DNA of 64,000 nucleotides from AP-15 sp963700195 (GTDB lineage Bacteria > Pseudomonadota > Alphaproteobacteria > ATCC43930 > CGMCC-115725), in NCBI GenBank assembly GCA_963700195.1, contig CAVOWQ010000055.1, forward strand, positions 165,664 to 229,663. The letters are read 5' to 3'. The notes beneath the pieces were generated by a model. The model made no database searches. It saw only the letters and a program-made list of their open reading frames with translations, and was not told where the DNA came from. Shown in pieces: positions 27,747-37,890 of the stretch. The stretch's first letter is position 1, and each line of letters starts with the position of its first letter. A program made the translations under genes and the position numbers.

Positions 27747-30700
27747 TCAAAGGTATGATTGCAGGGGAGCAACTTCAAGGTTCCCGGCGCGCAACGCCAC
27801 GATGGCCTGGACCGCCGCGCGAGCGCCCGCAACCGTCGTATAATAAGGGATCCCGTTGGTGAGGGCGGTGCGCCGCAGGCTGAAACTGTCGGCGATGGCT
27901 TGCGCCCCCTCGGTCGTGTTGAATACCAGCTGGACCGCGCCGCTCAGCATACGATCGACAATATGCGGGCGGCCTTCGTGCACCTTGTTGACGGGCGTGA
28001 CGGGCAACCCCGCGGCGCTCAGAGTTTCGGCGGTGCCGGTCGTCGCGACCAGCGAGAACCCCATCTCGATCAGCCGGCGGCAAGGCTCGACCAGCGGCCC
28101 CTTGTCCTGATCTCGCACCGACACGAAAACACAGCCCTCGAGCGGCAGGTTGGTGCCGCTCCCGAGTTGGGACTTTGCGAAGGCGCGCCCGAAATCGCTG
28201 TCGAGCCCCATCACTTCCCCGGTCGATTTCATCTCAGGGCTGAGGATCGGGTCGACCCCGGGGAAACGCGCGAACGGGAACACCGCCTCCTTTACCGCAA
28301 CATGGCCGCCGGCCCGCAGACGCTTGCCGGCTATGTCCTCGCTCCAGTTGTCGTGGGGCTCGCCGGCCATGATTCGCGCCGCAATCTTTGCGATCGGCAC
28401 CCCGGTGGCCTTGGCGACGAACGGCACGGTGCGCGACGCGCGCGGATTGACCTCCAGCACGAAAATCACACCGTCTTGCACCGCGAATTGAACATTCATC
28501 AACCCGACGACGCCGAGGGCGCGGGCCAGCGCGACCGTCTGCCGTTCGATCTCCGCGATCGTTGCCCGGCTCAGGCTGTGAGGCGGCAACGAGCAGGCGC
28601 TGTCTCCCGAATGGATCCCGGCCTCCTCGATGTGTTCCATGATGCCGGCGATCTCGACTTGCCGGCCATCCGCGACGGCATCGACATCGACCTCGATCGC
28701 GTTCCGCAGATAGCGGTCGATCAGGACCGGACTGGCCCCGGACACCGAGACGGCATGGGTAATGTAACGGTGCAGACCGAGCGCATCGTGCACGATCTCC
28801 ATCGCGCGGCCGCCGAGGACATAGGACGGGCGGATCACGACGGGATATCCTATATCCTGCGCGATCGCTTCGGCTTCGCTCGCCGAGTGCGCCGTTCCGT
28901 TATCGGGCTGACGCAAGCCGAGGCGGGTCAGAAGACCCTGAAACCGCTGTCTGTCTTCCGCCAGATCGATCGCATCGGGCGAGGTGCCGAGAATCGGTAT
29001 TGCGGCGCGCTCCAGCCCCGCGGCCAGCTTCAGCGGGGTCTGACCGCCGAGTTGTACGATCACGCCGAGAAGCGTGCCGCAGCGTTCTTCGACCCGCACG
29101 ATTTCGACCACATCCTCGGTCGTCAGTGGCTCAAAATAGAGCCGGTCGGAGGTGTCGTAATCGGTCGACACCGTCTCGGGATTGCAGTTGACCATGATCG
29201 TTTCGATGCCGGCATCGCGCAGGCTGTAGGCGGCGTGCACGCAGCAGTAATCGAACTCGATCCCTTGCCCGATCCGGTTCGGTCCGCCCCCGAGGATGAT
29301 CACCTTGCGCCGGTCGCTCGGATCGGCTTCACACTCCGGCCGCGCGAAACCGTCCCCTTCGTAGCAGGAGTACATGTACGACGTCAGCGACGGGAACTCT
29401 GCGGCACAGGTGTCGATGCGCTTGTAGACCGGTTGCAGATCGAGCCGCCGGCGCTGCGCCGACACGTCCTCTTCATCGAGACCCGCGAGCTTACCGAGCC
29501 GGGCATCGGAAAAGCCCATCTGCTTCAAGCGCAGGAAAGCCGTGCGGTCGCACGGCAGCCCTTCCCGCCGCACTCGCTCCTCGACATCCACGATCTCACG
29601 GATCTGCTCGAGGAACCACGGCTCGAACCGGCAGGCGGCGTGGATTTCGGCGGTAGTTAGCCCATGGCGGTAAGCTTGAGCGACCAACAGCAGGCGCTCG
29701 GGGACGGGTTTCGCCAGCGCCGCTTTGACCGCCTCTTTGCCGGCGCTCTCCACCCCTTCGACCGCGACCTCGTCAAAGCCGGTGAGGTCCGTCTCCATCG
29801 AGCGCAATGCCTTCTGCACCAATTCGGCGAAACTGCGGCCGATCGACATCGCCTCGCCGACCGATTTCATCGAGGTTGTCAGCAGCGGCTCGGTGCCCGG
29901 AAACTTTTCGAAGGTGAACCGCGGCATCTTGGTGACGATGTAATCGATCGTCGGCTCGAACGAGGCCGGTGTGATGCGCGTGATCTCGTTGGAGAGCTCA
30001 TCGAGTGTGTACCCGACCGCCAGCTTTGCCGCGACCTTGGCAATCGGAAAGCCGGTCGCCTTGGAGGCGAGTGCCGAGGAGCGCGAGACGCGGGGGTTCA
30101 TTTCGATAACGACCAGTCGGCCGTCGGCTGGGTTGACCGCGAACTGCACATTCGAGCCGCCGGTATCGACGCCGATTTCGCGCAACACCGCGATCGCGGC
30201 ATTGCGCATCAGCTGGTATTCCTTGTCGGTCAAGGTCAAAGCCGGCGCGACGCAGACCGAGTCGCCGGTGTGGATCCCCATCGGATCGATATTCTCGATC
30301 GAGCAGACGATGATGCAGTTGTCCGCACGGTCGCGAACCACCTCCATCTCGTATTCTTTCCAGCCGAGAACCGATTCCTCGATCAGCACTTCTTGCGCCG
30401 GCGAAGCCCTCAGCCCGCCGCGGACAATTTCCTCGAATTCCTGGGCATTGTAGGCGATCCCACCGCCGGTGCCGCCCAAGGTAAAGGATGGCCTGATGAT
30501 GGCCGGAAGCCCTATTGCCGGGAGTGCCTCGACAGCTTCGGCAAGAGAGCCGACAAGATGGCTCCTGGGCGAAGCAAGGCCGATTTTGTCCATCGCCTGC
30601 CGGAACAGCCGACGATCTTCCGCCTTGACGATTGCCGCTTCGCTGGCGCCGATCAGCTCGACACCGTAGCGCTCGAGGACACCCGAACGGGCGAGCGCCA

Positions 30701-30998
30701 TTGCGATATTGAGCGCCGTCTGGCCGCCCATTGTCGGCAGCAGCGCCTGCGGCCGCTCACGGGCGATGATCTTTGCGACCATGTCGGGGGTGATCGGCTC
30801 GATGTAGGTCGCATCGGCCAGCTCCGGGTCGGTCATGATCGTCGCTGGGTTCGAATTCACCAGGATGATCCGATACCCCTCGCTTTTCAGCGCCTTGCAC
30901 GCTTGCGCACCGGAGTAATCGAATTCGCAGGCCTGCCCGATCACGATGGGCCCGGCGCCGATTATCAAAATACTGTCGAGATCGGTCCGCTTAGGCAT
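27747..30998 (-). CDS. carB: Carbamoyl-phosphate synthase large subunit
   Basis: Makes carbamoyl phosphate for pyrimidines and arginine from ammonia, bicarbonate and two ATP. The full 1083-residue reading frame is uninterrupted. Two homologous ATP-grasp halves are visible, each with a pre-ATP-grasp motif (SILIIGAGPIVIGQACEFDY near residue 10 and VIILGGGPNRIGQGIEFDYC near 566) and the ATP-grasp signatures YPVVIRPSYVLGGRAME and VQFAVNPADGRLVVIEMNPR. The C-terminal MGS-like allosteric domain includes FSLVATTGTAETLSAAGLPV. Its ATG overlaps the carA stop by 8 bases. It follows carA and precedes greA. Confidence 0.98.
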   Translation of the reverse strand: MPKRTDLDSILIIGAGPIVIGQACEFDYSGAQACKALKSEGYRIILVNSNPATIMTDPELADATYIEPITPDMVAKIIARERPQALLPTMGGQTALNIAMALARSGVLERYGVELIGASEAAIVKAEDRRLFRQAMDKIGLASPRSHLVGSLAEAVEALPAIGLPAIIRPSFTLGGTGGGIAYNAQEFEEIVRGGLRASPAQEVLIEESVLGWKEYEMEVVRDRADNCIIVCSIENIDPMGIHTGDSVCVAPALTLTDKEYQLMRNAAIAVLREIGVDTGGSNVQFAVNPADGRLVVIEMNPRVSRSSALASKATGFPIAKVAAKLAVGYTLDELSNEITRITPASFEPTIDYIVTKMPRFTFEKFPGTEPLLTTSMKSVGEAMSIGRSFAELVQKALRSMETDLTGFDEVAVEGVESAGKEAVKAALAKPVPERLLLVAQAYRHGLTTAEIHAACRFEPWFLEQIREIVDVEERVRREGLPCDRTAFLRLKQMGFSDARLGKLAGLDEEDVSAQRRRLDLQPVYKRIDTCAAEFPSLTSYMYSCYEGDGFARPECEADPSDRRKVIILGGGPNRIGQGIEFDYCCVHAAYSLRDAGIETIMVNCNPETVSTDYDTSDRLYFEPLTTEDVVEIVRVEERCGTLLGVIVQLGGQTPLKLAAGLERAAIPILGTSPDAIDLAEDRQRFQGLLTRLGLRQPDNGTAHSASEAEAIAQDIGYPVVIRPSYVLGGRAMEIVHDALGLHRYITHAVSVSGASPVLIDRYLRNAIEVDVDAVADGRQVEIAGIMEHIEEAGIHSGDSACSLPPHSLSRATIAEIERQTVALARALGVVGLMNVQFAVQDGVIFVLEVNPRASRTVPFVAKATGVPIAKIAARIMAGEPHDNWSEDIAGKRLRAGGHVAVKEAVFPFARFPGVDPILSPEMKSTGEVMGLDSDFGRAFAKSQLGSGTNLPLEGCVFVSVRDQDKGPLVEPCRRLIEMGFSLVATTGTAETLSAAGLPVTPVNKVHEGRPHIVDRMLSGAVQLVFNTTEGAQAIADSFSLRRTALTNGIPYYTTVAGARAAVQAIVALRAGNLEVAPLQSYL

Positions 30999-32151
30999 TC
31001 TCGTCCATCAGCACGATGAACCGTTCAAACAAATAATGGCTGTCCTGCGGTCCCGGGCTCGCTTCGGGGTGGTGCTGGACTGAAAACACCGGCTTGCCGA
31101 CGACCCGCAAGCCTTCGTTCGTATGATCAAACAGCGAAAGATGCGTCGGCTCGACCCCGGATGGCAGGCTCTTAGGGTCGACCACAAAGCCATGGTTCTG
31201 GCAGGTGATCTCGACTTTGCCGGTGAGCAGATCCGTCACTGGATGGTTGGCGCCGCGATGGCCGCGCGACATCTTGCGGGTTATTCCGCCAAGCGCCAGC
31301 GCCAACAATTGGTGACCGAGGCATATGCCAAAAATCGGCTTGCCCGCGGCAATCAGCTCGCGCAGCACCGGGACTGCATAGGCAGCGGTCGCCGCCGGGT
31401 CGCCAGGGCCGTTCGACAAAAAAATGCCGTCGGGCTGATGGCGCAGAACATCCTCGGCCGAGGCGGAGGCGGGGACCACGGTCACCCGGCAGCCATGTGC
31501 GGCGAGCATTCGTAGGATGTTGCGTTTCGCACCGTAATCGATGGCGACGATGTGATGGCGCGGGTTGCGTTGCGACCCGTATCCCCGTTCGCGCTCCCAC
31601 ACCGTCTCGGCCCACTCGTAGGTTTGGCGGCAGGTGACTTCCTTGGCGAGGTCCATGCCTTCCAGACCGGGCCAATCGAGAGCCCGCGCCTGGAGCTCCT
31701 CAATGTCGAGCCGTCCTTCCGGGTGGTGCGCGATGGCCCCGTTCGGGGGGCCGAGATCGCGGATGTGCCGGGTCAACCGGCGCGTGTCCACCCCGGAAAT
31801 ACCGATCAGGCCATAATCCTTGAGCCAGGCATCAAGCGACTGCGTGGCGCGGTAATTGGCCGGCGCGGTAATCCGGGTACGCAGGACGAGACCGCGGACG
31901 GCCGGCGTCGTAGTTTCAAGGTCTTCCCGATTGGCTCCGACATTGCCGATATGGGGGAAGGTGAAGGTGATGATCTGGCCGGCGTAAGACGGGTCCGTCA
32001 GGATCTCTTGGTAGCCGGTGATCGCAGTATTGAAACAGACTTCCCCGACAGCCGATCCGGTTGCGCCGGCGCCGCGGCCCCAAAATACTGTGCCGTCCGC
32101 AAGAACGAGCGCGGCGTTGCAGTCGGGCGGTCGCGGCATCGGCTCGCGCAT
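30991..32151 (-). CDS. carA: Carbamoyl-phosphate synthase small subunit
   Basis: Glutaminase subunit that supplies ammonia to CarB. About 386 residues. The N-terminal domain has LVLADGTVFWGRGAGATGSA and FNTAITGYQEILTDPSYAGQ. The class I glutamine amidotransferase triad is present: Cys in PIFGICLGHQLLALALGG, and His/Glu in FSVQHHPEASPGP. The start is ATG 32151 or, four codons in, ATG 32139. It overlaps carB. The frame is intact. It is divergent from yqeY across about 210 bp that must hold both promoters. Confidence 0.97.
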   Translation of the reverse strand: MREPMPRPPDCNAALVLADGTVFWGRGAGATGSAVGEVCFNTAITGYQEILTDPSYAGQIITFTFPHIGNVGANREDLETTTPAVRGLVLRTRITAPANYRATQSLDAWLKDYGLIGISGVDTRRLTRHIRDLGPPNGAIAHHPEGRLDIEELQARALDWPGLEGMDLAKEVTCRQTYEWAETVWERERGYGSQRNPRHHIVAIDYGAKRNILRMLAAHGCRVTVVPASASAEDVLRHQPDGIFLSNGPGDPAATAAYAVPVLRELIAAGKPIFGICLGHQLLALALGGITRKMSRGHRGANHPVTDLLTGKVEITCQNHGFVVDPKSLPSGVEPTHLSLFDHTNEGLRVVGKPVFSVQHHPEASPGPQDSHYLFERFIVLMDENA

Positions 32152-32365
32152 GCGGATGTATCCTATGGGCAGCCACAATCTGCCGGACCGCGAAAAGCGG
32201 CCAGGGGCGAACAGTAGGGCCATGAGAGATAATTGATCGGACCGAGAGGGTCAACCCAGCGCTCACTGGAACTCTCATCGTTTCAAGTACTTACGCGTGG
32301 ACGTGCGGAATTGCCGCGGCGCCCAAAACCGGTTAGGCTTAAAATTAGTGGCACAGGGGGCAACG

Positions 32366-32821
32366 ATGCTGCGTCAGGCCTTCAGGGACCGCCTGAAGGA
32401 AGCGATGAAAGCCAGGGATTCGCGCACGGTTTCGACCGTCCGATTGATCCTCGCCGGGCTCCAGGAACGGGACGTGGCCGCGCGCGGACAAGGCAATCTA
32501 GACGGCTTATCCGCAGCCGAAATCCAGCGCATGCTGCAGGCGATGATCAAGCAGCGCCGCAAATCGATCGCGCTCTATCAACAAGGCAACCGCCCCGATC
32601 TTGCGCAGCAGGAGAGCGAGGAGATAGCCGTCATCGAGAGCTTTCTGCCGCGTCAGCTCGACGAGGGTGAGATCGAAGCGGCTGCGAAGGCCGCGATCGA
32701 CGAGACTGGGGCAACGACGGTAAAGGATTTGGGAAAAGTGATGGTGGCGTTGCGCGAGCGCCACGGCGGCGTCATCGATCTCGGCCGCGCCGGTGTAATC
32801 GTCAGGCGGCTGCTGGGATGA
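32366..32821 (+). CDS. GatB/YqeY domain protein
   Basis: A 151-residue helical protein, MLRQAFRDRLKEAMKARDSR, with VRLILAGLQERDVAARG, QRMLQAMIKQRRKSIALYQQ, and the YqeY signature AVIESFLPRQLDEGEIEAAA; it ends LGRAGVIVRRLLG. YqeY resembles the tail domain of GatB amidotransferase and probably binds tRNA or protein partners; its role is not established. The start follows GGGGGCAACG. It precedes dnaG, as in many alphaproteobacteria, but a palindromic repeat separates them. Confidence 0.93.
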   Translation: MLRQAFRDRLKEAMKARDSRTVSTVRLILAGLQERDVAARGQGNLDGLSAAEIQRMLQAMIKQRRKSIALYQQGNRPDLAQQESEEIAVIESFLPRQLDEGEIEAAAKAAIDETGATTVKDLGKVMVALRERHGGVIDLGRAGVIVRRLLG

Positions 32822-32920
32822 TGGAAATCGGACGCTATCCGGAGGAGATGGTCGAGGTGAGGGGGAACATAGATCCGAGGTGCGGTGCTGACCCACTTCA
32901 CCCGCTAGAATGCGGCACTA

Positions 32921-33054
32921 CCCTCACCCACCAAGCCCCCTGGGCTTGGTCCCCCTCTCCCGCGGTGCGGGAGAGGAGCTTTGCGCTGAATGCTGTCATA
33001 GGCCCTCTCCCGCAGTGCGGGAGAGGGTGGCGAGCGGAGCGAGACGGGTGAGGG
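32921..33054. repeat. Intergenic palindromic element (yqeY-dnaG)
   Basis: A 134-bp element bounded by CCCTCACCC (32921-32929) and GGGTGAGGG (33046-33054). Inside are AAGCCC-CCT-GGGCTT (32933-32947), CCTCTCCCGC-GGT-GCGGGAGAGG (32954-32976) and CCCTCTCCCGC-AGT-GCGGGAGAGGG (33003-33027). The same ends and the same CTCCCGC/GCGGGAG core recur in the 135-bp element inside mod. Most of the 322-bp gap between yqeY and dnaG is this element; a CTCTCTCCaaagcGCGGAGAGG-like pair follows near 33111-33134. Confidence 0.8.
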
Positions 33055-33143
33055 TCTTGCCGCGGTTCAAATTCTCTCCAAGCCTGGTGGATACCCGGCG
33101 CGTTGGTTGTCTCTCTCTCCAAAGCGCGGAGAGGGGACGATAA

Positions 33144-34979
33144 GTGGCGTTTCCGCCGGGCTTTCTCGACGAGCTGCGTAGTCGAATTTCGCTCTCTGGA
33201 CTGATCGGCCGGCGGGTCAAGCTGGTTCGCCGCGGACGCGAATTTGCCGGATTGTGCCCGTTTCACCACGAGAAGACGCCGTCTTTCTACGTCGTCGAGG
33301 ACAAATCCTTCTTTCATTGCTTCGGCTGCGGCGCCCATGGAGATGCGATCGGGTTCGCCATGCGGGCCGACAATCTCGACTTTATCGAGGCCGTCGAGAA
33401 GCTGGCGGGGGAGGCGGGGCTGGCTGTCCCGCAGGCGACGCCACAAGAGCGGGAACGCGCGCAGCGGCAGAAAACCTTGCTCGAAGCGACTGAGGCCGCC
33501 GCAGCTTTCTACGAGGAGCGGCTGTGGGCGCCTGGCGGCGTGCGCGCACGCGAATATCTGCAGGGACGCGGGCTCGATCACGAGATAATCCGACGCTTCC
33601 GTCTGGGCTGGGCCCCGGACGATCGCCAGGCGTTGCGGCGTGCCCTCCAGCCCGAATATTCCGATCCGCTGCTGATCGAAGTCGGGTTGCGGCGCCGGCC
33701 GGCCGAGGGAGAGCCGTCGGATTATTTCCGCAACCGCCTGATGTTTCCGATCAGCGACCGCGCCGGCCGGGTCATCGCCTTTGGCGGCCGGGTTCTCGGT
33801 GATGGGCAGCCCAAATATCTGAACTCACCGGACACCCCGATCTTCGAGAAAGGAAGAGTGTTGTACGGCTGGTCGGCGGCGCGGGCCGCGCGCGGCAAGA
33901 GCGAGGCCGGTGTGATCGTCACCGAAGGCTATATGGACGTCATCGCCTTGCACCGCGCCGGCTTCACCGGCGCGGTGGCGCCGCTCGGTACAGCACTGAC
34001 TGCTGGGCCGCCAAGTGCCTCTGACCAAGAAATGAGCGAGAAAGCGCTAACCGACAACCAGCTTCAGGAGCTCTGGCGGCTTTCACCCGAGCCGATCTTA
34101 TGCTTCGATGGAGATGCGGCGGGACAGCGCGCGGCGGCCCGGGCAATGCAGCGGGCGCTGCCGTTGCTGCGGCCGGGTCACAGCCTGCGCTTCGCCAGCC
34201 TCCCGGCGGGAGAGGATCCCGATTCGGTGGTTCGCCAGGGGGGGCGGGGTACTTTCGAACAGATCCTCGCCGCGGCTCGACCGCTCGCGGACATGCTCTG
34301 GGAATCCGAAGTGCGGGGGGTCCGGCGCGACACGCCAGAGCGGCGTGCGGCAATTCAAAGCCGATTGATGGAGCACGTGAAAGAAATATTGGATCCGACA
34401 GTCCGCTCCGAGTTCAAGATACTGTTCAAATCCCGTTGTGATCCATGGCAGACACGACGGAAGGGCGGCGTACGCACGTTACCGGCAGCTGCCGTCCGCG
34501 ACGGGCCGGAGCCTCCACCCCGGTCCGGAGCGCGAATACAGCGGGAGAATCTATTCCGCATGATTTTGCATTTCCCTTACCTGGTCGATCAAGTCGCCGA
34601 GGAACTATCGGCACTCGAAATTCCCGAATCGGACCTCGACAGCCTGAGACGGCAAATTTTAGAGCTGGATGCTGCCGAATCGGGGCTTGACGCCCACGCA
34701 CTCCAACAACACCTTGTCAAGAACGGGCTTGCGGCGACCGTGGAAAGACTGCTCTCGCCTTCGGTCGACACAACTTTCCTGGTCCGGTGTTCCGACCCGA
34801 GCTCCGCGCGCAAGGAGTGGGTCCGCGTTACCAGGATGCTCACGGGAGGCGATCGCTGCGCTTTGGCCGAAGCCACGGACGACCTGATCAGCGAAATCTG
34901 CCCGGAGAGCTGGGAACGGTTTCTGGCTGCCAGAGAAAGAGCCTTGCACGAGGAGTCGCGGGGTGATGACGATATCTGA
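33144..34979 (+). CDS. dnaG: DNA primase DnaG
   Basis: Replicative primase, 611 residues, uninterrupted. The CHC2 zinc domain is visible (GLCPFHHEKTPSFYVV, HCFGCGAHGDAI, about residues 38-72). Next come the catalytic core (FRNRLMFPISDRAGRVIAFG) and the TOPRIM domain with VIVTEGYMDVIAL and ILCFDGDAAGQRA (acidic metal ligands). Between APLGTALT and LTDNQLQELWRL there are about 16 residues (AGPPSASDQEMSEKA) that homologues lack. The C-terminal DnaB-interaction region follows. It starts at GTG 33144, after GAGGGGACG. It is upstream of rpoD by about 110 bp. Confidence 0.95.
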   Translation: MAFPPGFLDELRSRISLSGLIGRRVKLVRRGREFAGLCPFHHEKTPSFYVVEDKSFFHCFGCGAHGDAIGFAMRADNLDFIEAVEKLAGEAGLAVPQATPQERERAQRQKTLLEATEAAAAFYEERLWAPGGVRAREYLQGRGLDHEIIRRFRLGWAPDDRQALRRALQPEYSDPLLIEVGLRRRPAEGEPSDYFRNRLMFPISDRAGRVIAFGGRVLGDGQPKYLNSPDTPIFEKGRVLYGWSAARAARGKSEAGVIVTEGYMDVIALHRAGFTGAVAPLGTALTAGPPSASDQEMSEKALTDNQLQELWRLSPEPILCFDGDAAGQRAAARAMQRALPLLRPGHSLRFASLPAGEDPDSVVRQGGRGTFEQILAAARPLADMLWESEVRGVRRDTPERRAAIQSRLMEHVKEILDPTVRSEFKILFKSRCDPWQTRRKGGVRTLPAAAVRDGPEPPPRSGARIQRENLFRMILHFPYLVDQVAEELSALEIPESDLDSLRRQILELDAAESGLDAHALQQHLVKNGLAATVERLLSPSVDTTFLVRCSDPSSARKEWVRVTRMLTGGDRCALAEATDDLISEICPESWERFLAARERALHEESRGDDDI

Positions 34980-35087
34980 CCCGGCGGCATCCTGGCGGAA
35001 AATACTCGGCGGCCCTCGATCGGGCTGCTCCCGTATTCGTCCCCCCGCGTTGTGGGACGACGGTGAAATCTCTTTAGGGATGGTGGA

Positions 35088-37118
<2,031 letters not shown>

Positions 37119-37137
37119 GCGCTTCGCTCCGGGTCAC

Positions 37138-37212
37138 GAGATTGCTTCGCTTCGCTCGCAATGACAGCGGGACGCAATTGTCATTCGAGGAGCGCAGCAA
37201 CGAAGCAATCTC
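37138..37212. repeat. Interrupted palindrome (REP-like) after rpoD
   Basis: GAGATTGCTTCG (37138-37149) and CGAAGCAATCTC (37201-37212) are perfect 12-bp inverted arms. Between them are GCTCGCAATGACAGCG and GTCATTCGAGGAGCGCAGC, also roughly inverted (CAATGACA against TGTCATTCG-like sequence). This CAATGAC...GAAGCAATCTC unit is a widespread bacterial intergenic repeat. It may act as a terminator for rpoD. Confidence 0.7.
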
Positions 37213-37230
37213 GGCGTATGACTGATCGAC

Positions 37231-37307
37231 GGGCCCGTAGTTCAGTTGGTTAGAACACGCCGCTCATAACGGTGGAGTCGCAGGTTCGAATCCTGCCGGG
37301 CCTACCA
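37231..37307 (+). tRNA. tRNA with CAT anticodon, probably tRNA-Ile2
   Basis: 77 nt including an encoded CCA. Acceptor arms are GGGCCCG and CGGGCCT (one G-T pair). The D arm starts TAGTTCAGTTGGTTAGAA. The anticodon loop is CTCATAA with stem CCGCT/GGTGG-like pairing, and the T arm is GCAGGTTCGAATCCTGC. The CAT anticodon could be elongator Met, initiator Met or lysidine-modified Ile. The GGGCCCG acceptor and the position after rpoD favour Ile2 in alphaproteobacteria. Non-initiator: the acceptor start is base paired. Confidence 0.88.
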
Positions 37308-37762
37308 CTCTCTGCCTGATTAGCGGCGGCGGCGGTTTCGTCGACCAGTACCGGTTCTACTGGCCCGGTTGCATCGACGAATTGAGGAGCGGGGTTCGGC
37401 GTTTGACCTAGCTCGACCTCTTCCGCCGGCATCTCGCCGAAGCTGGCGGGGGTCTCCGGTAGGTAGCTGCGTCGGCGGAGCAAAAAGAGCCAGCCGAGAC
37501 CGGTTGCGATCAGGGCCAACGGAATCGCGTAAGCCCAGGTCTGTGTACGGAAGGAACCCGGGAACGGTTCGAGAGAGCTGCGCAACAGCTCCGTGCTTCT
37601 TTCGAGCACCTGTTGGGGGGCCAGTTCGCGCTTCAGGGCTTCAATCGTGGCACTCAGCCGAACACGGGTACGTGCAATGTCTTCCTCTATCGCCTGTGGC
37701 GGCTTGCTTGCGTCATAGGCAACGGGTCGAGTTGCCGGTGTACGATCCATCGACTGATCCAT
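37250..37762 (-). CDS. DUF3618 membrane-anchored protein (3' end runs antisense into tRNA)
   Basis: Starts MDQSMDRTPATRPVAYDASK after GAAGGA. Residues about 27-60 (AIEEDIARTRVRLSATIEAL) form the DUF3618 helix, followed by a single transmembrane segment WAYAIPLALIATGLGWLFLL then basic residues. The tail is acidic and proline-rich. The last 19 or so residues (SGRPGRIRTCDSTVMSGVF) are simply the antisense of the tRNA gene; GRIRTCD is a familiar translation of tRNA antisense. The true stop may have been lost through an indel, so the real 3' end is uncertain (about 37308). Function unknown. Confidence 0.65.
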   Translation of the reverse strand: MDQSMDRTPATRPVAYDASKPPQAIEEDIARTRVRLSATIEALKRELAPQQVLERSTELLRSSLEPFPGSFRTQTWAYAIPLALIATGLGWLFLLRRRSYLPETPASFGEMPAEEVELGQTPNPAPQFVDATGPVEPVLVDETAAAANQAESGRPGRIRTCDSTVMSGVF

Positions 37763-37854
37763 TCCGCATTCCTTCAAATCGCGGAGCTTCGCTCGAAACG
37801 AATTGTTTGCGCAGTGTGCCTACCGATAAAACGCCAAGCCGCCGATCCGGTTCC

Positions 37855-37890
37855 GACCCCGGCCGGGTCGCGCCGGCGCGACCCGGGGTC
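37855..37890. terminator. Strong hairpin at the 3' end of the RND operon
   Basis: GACCCC-ggcc-GGGTCGCGCC pairs with GGCGCGACCC-GGGGTC: 16 paired bases with a 4-base bulge, directly at the stop of the RND pump gene. There is no T-run after it on the minus strand, so it may protect the 3' end or act with Rho rather than be an intrinsic terminator. Confidence 0.5.

Noticed and set aside
27759..31019. Two long plus-strand open frames (633 and 451 residues)
   Set aside because: Both lie antisense to the intact carB gene; long shadow frames are usual in high-GC DNA.
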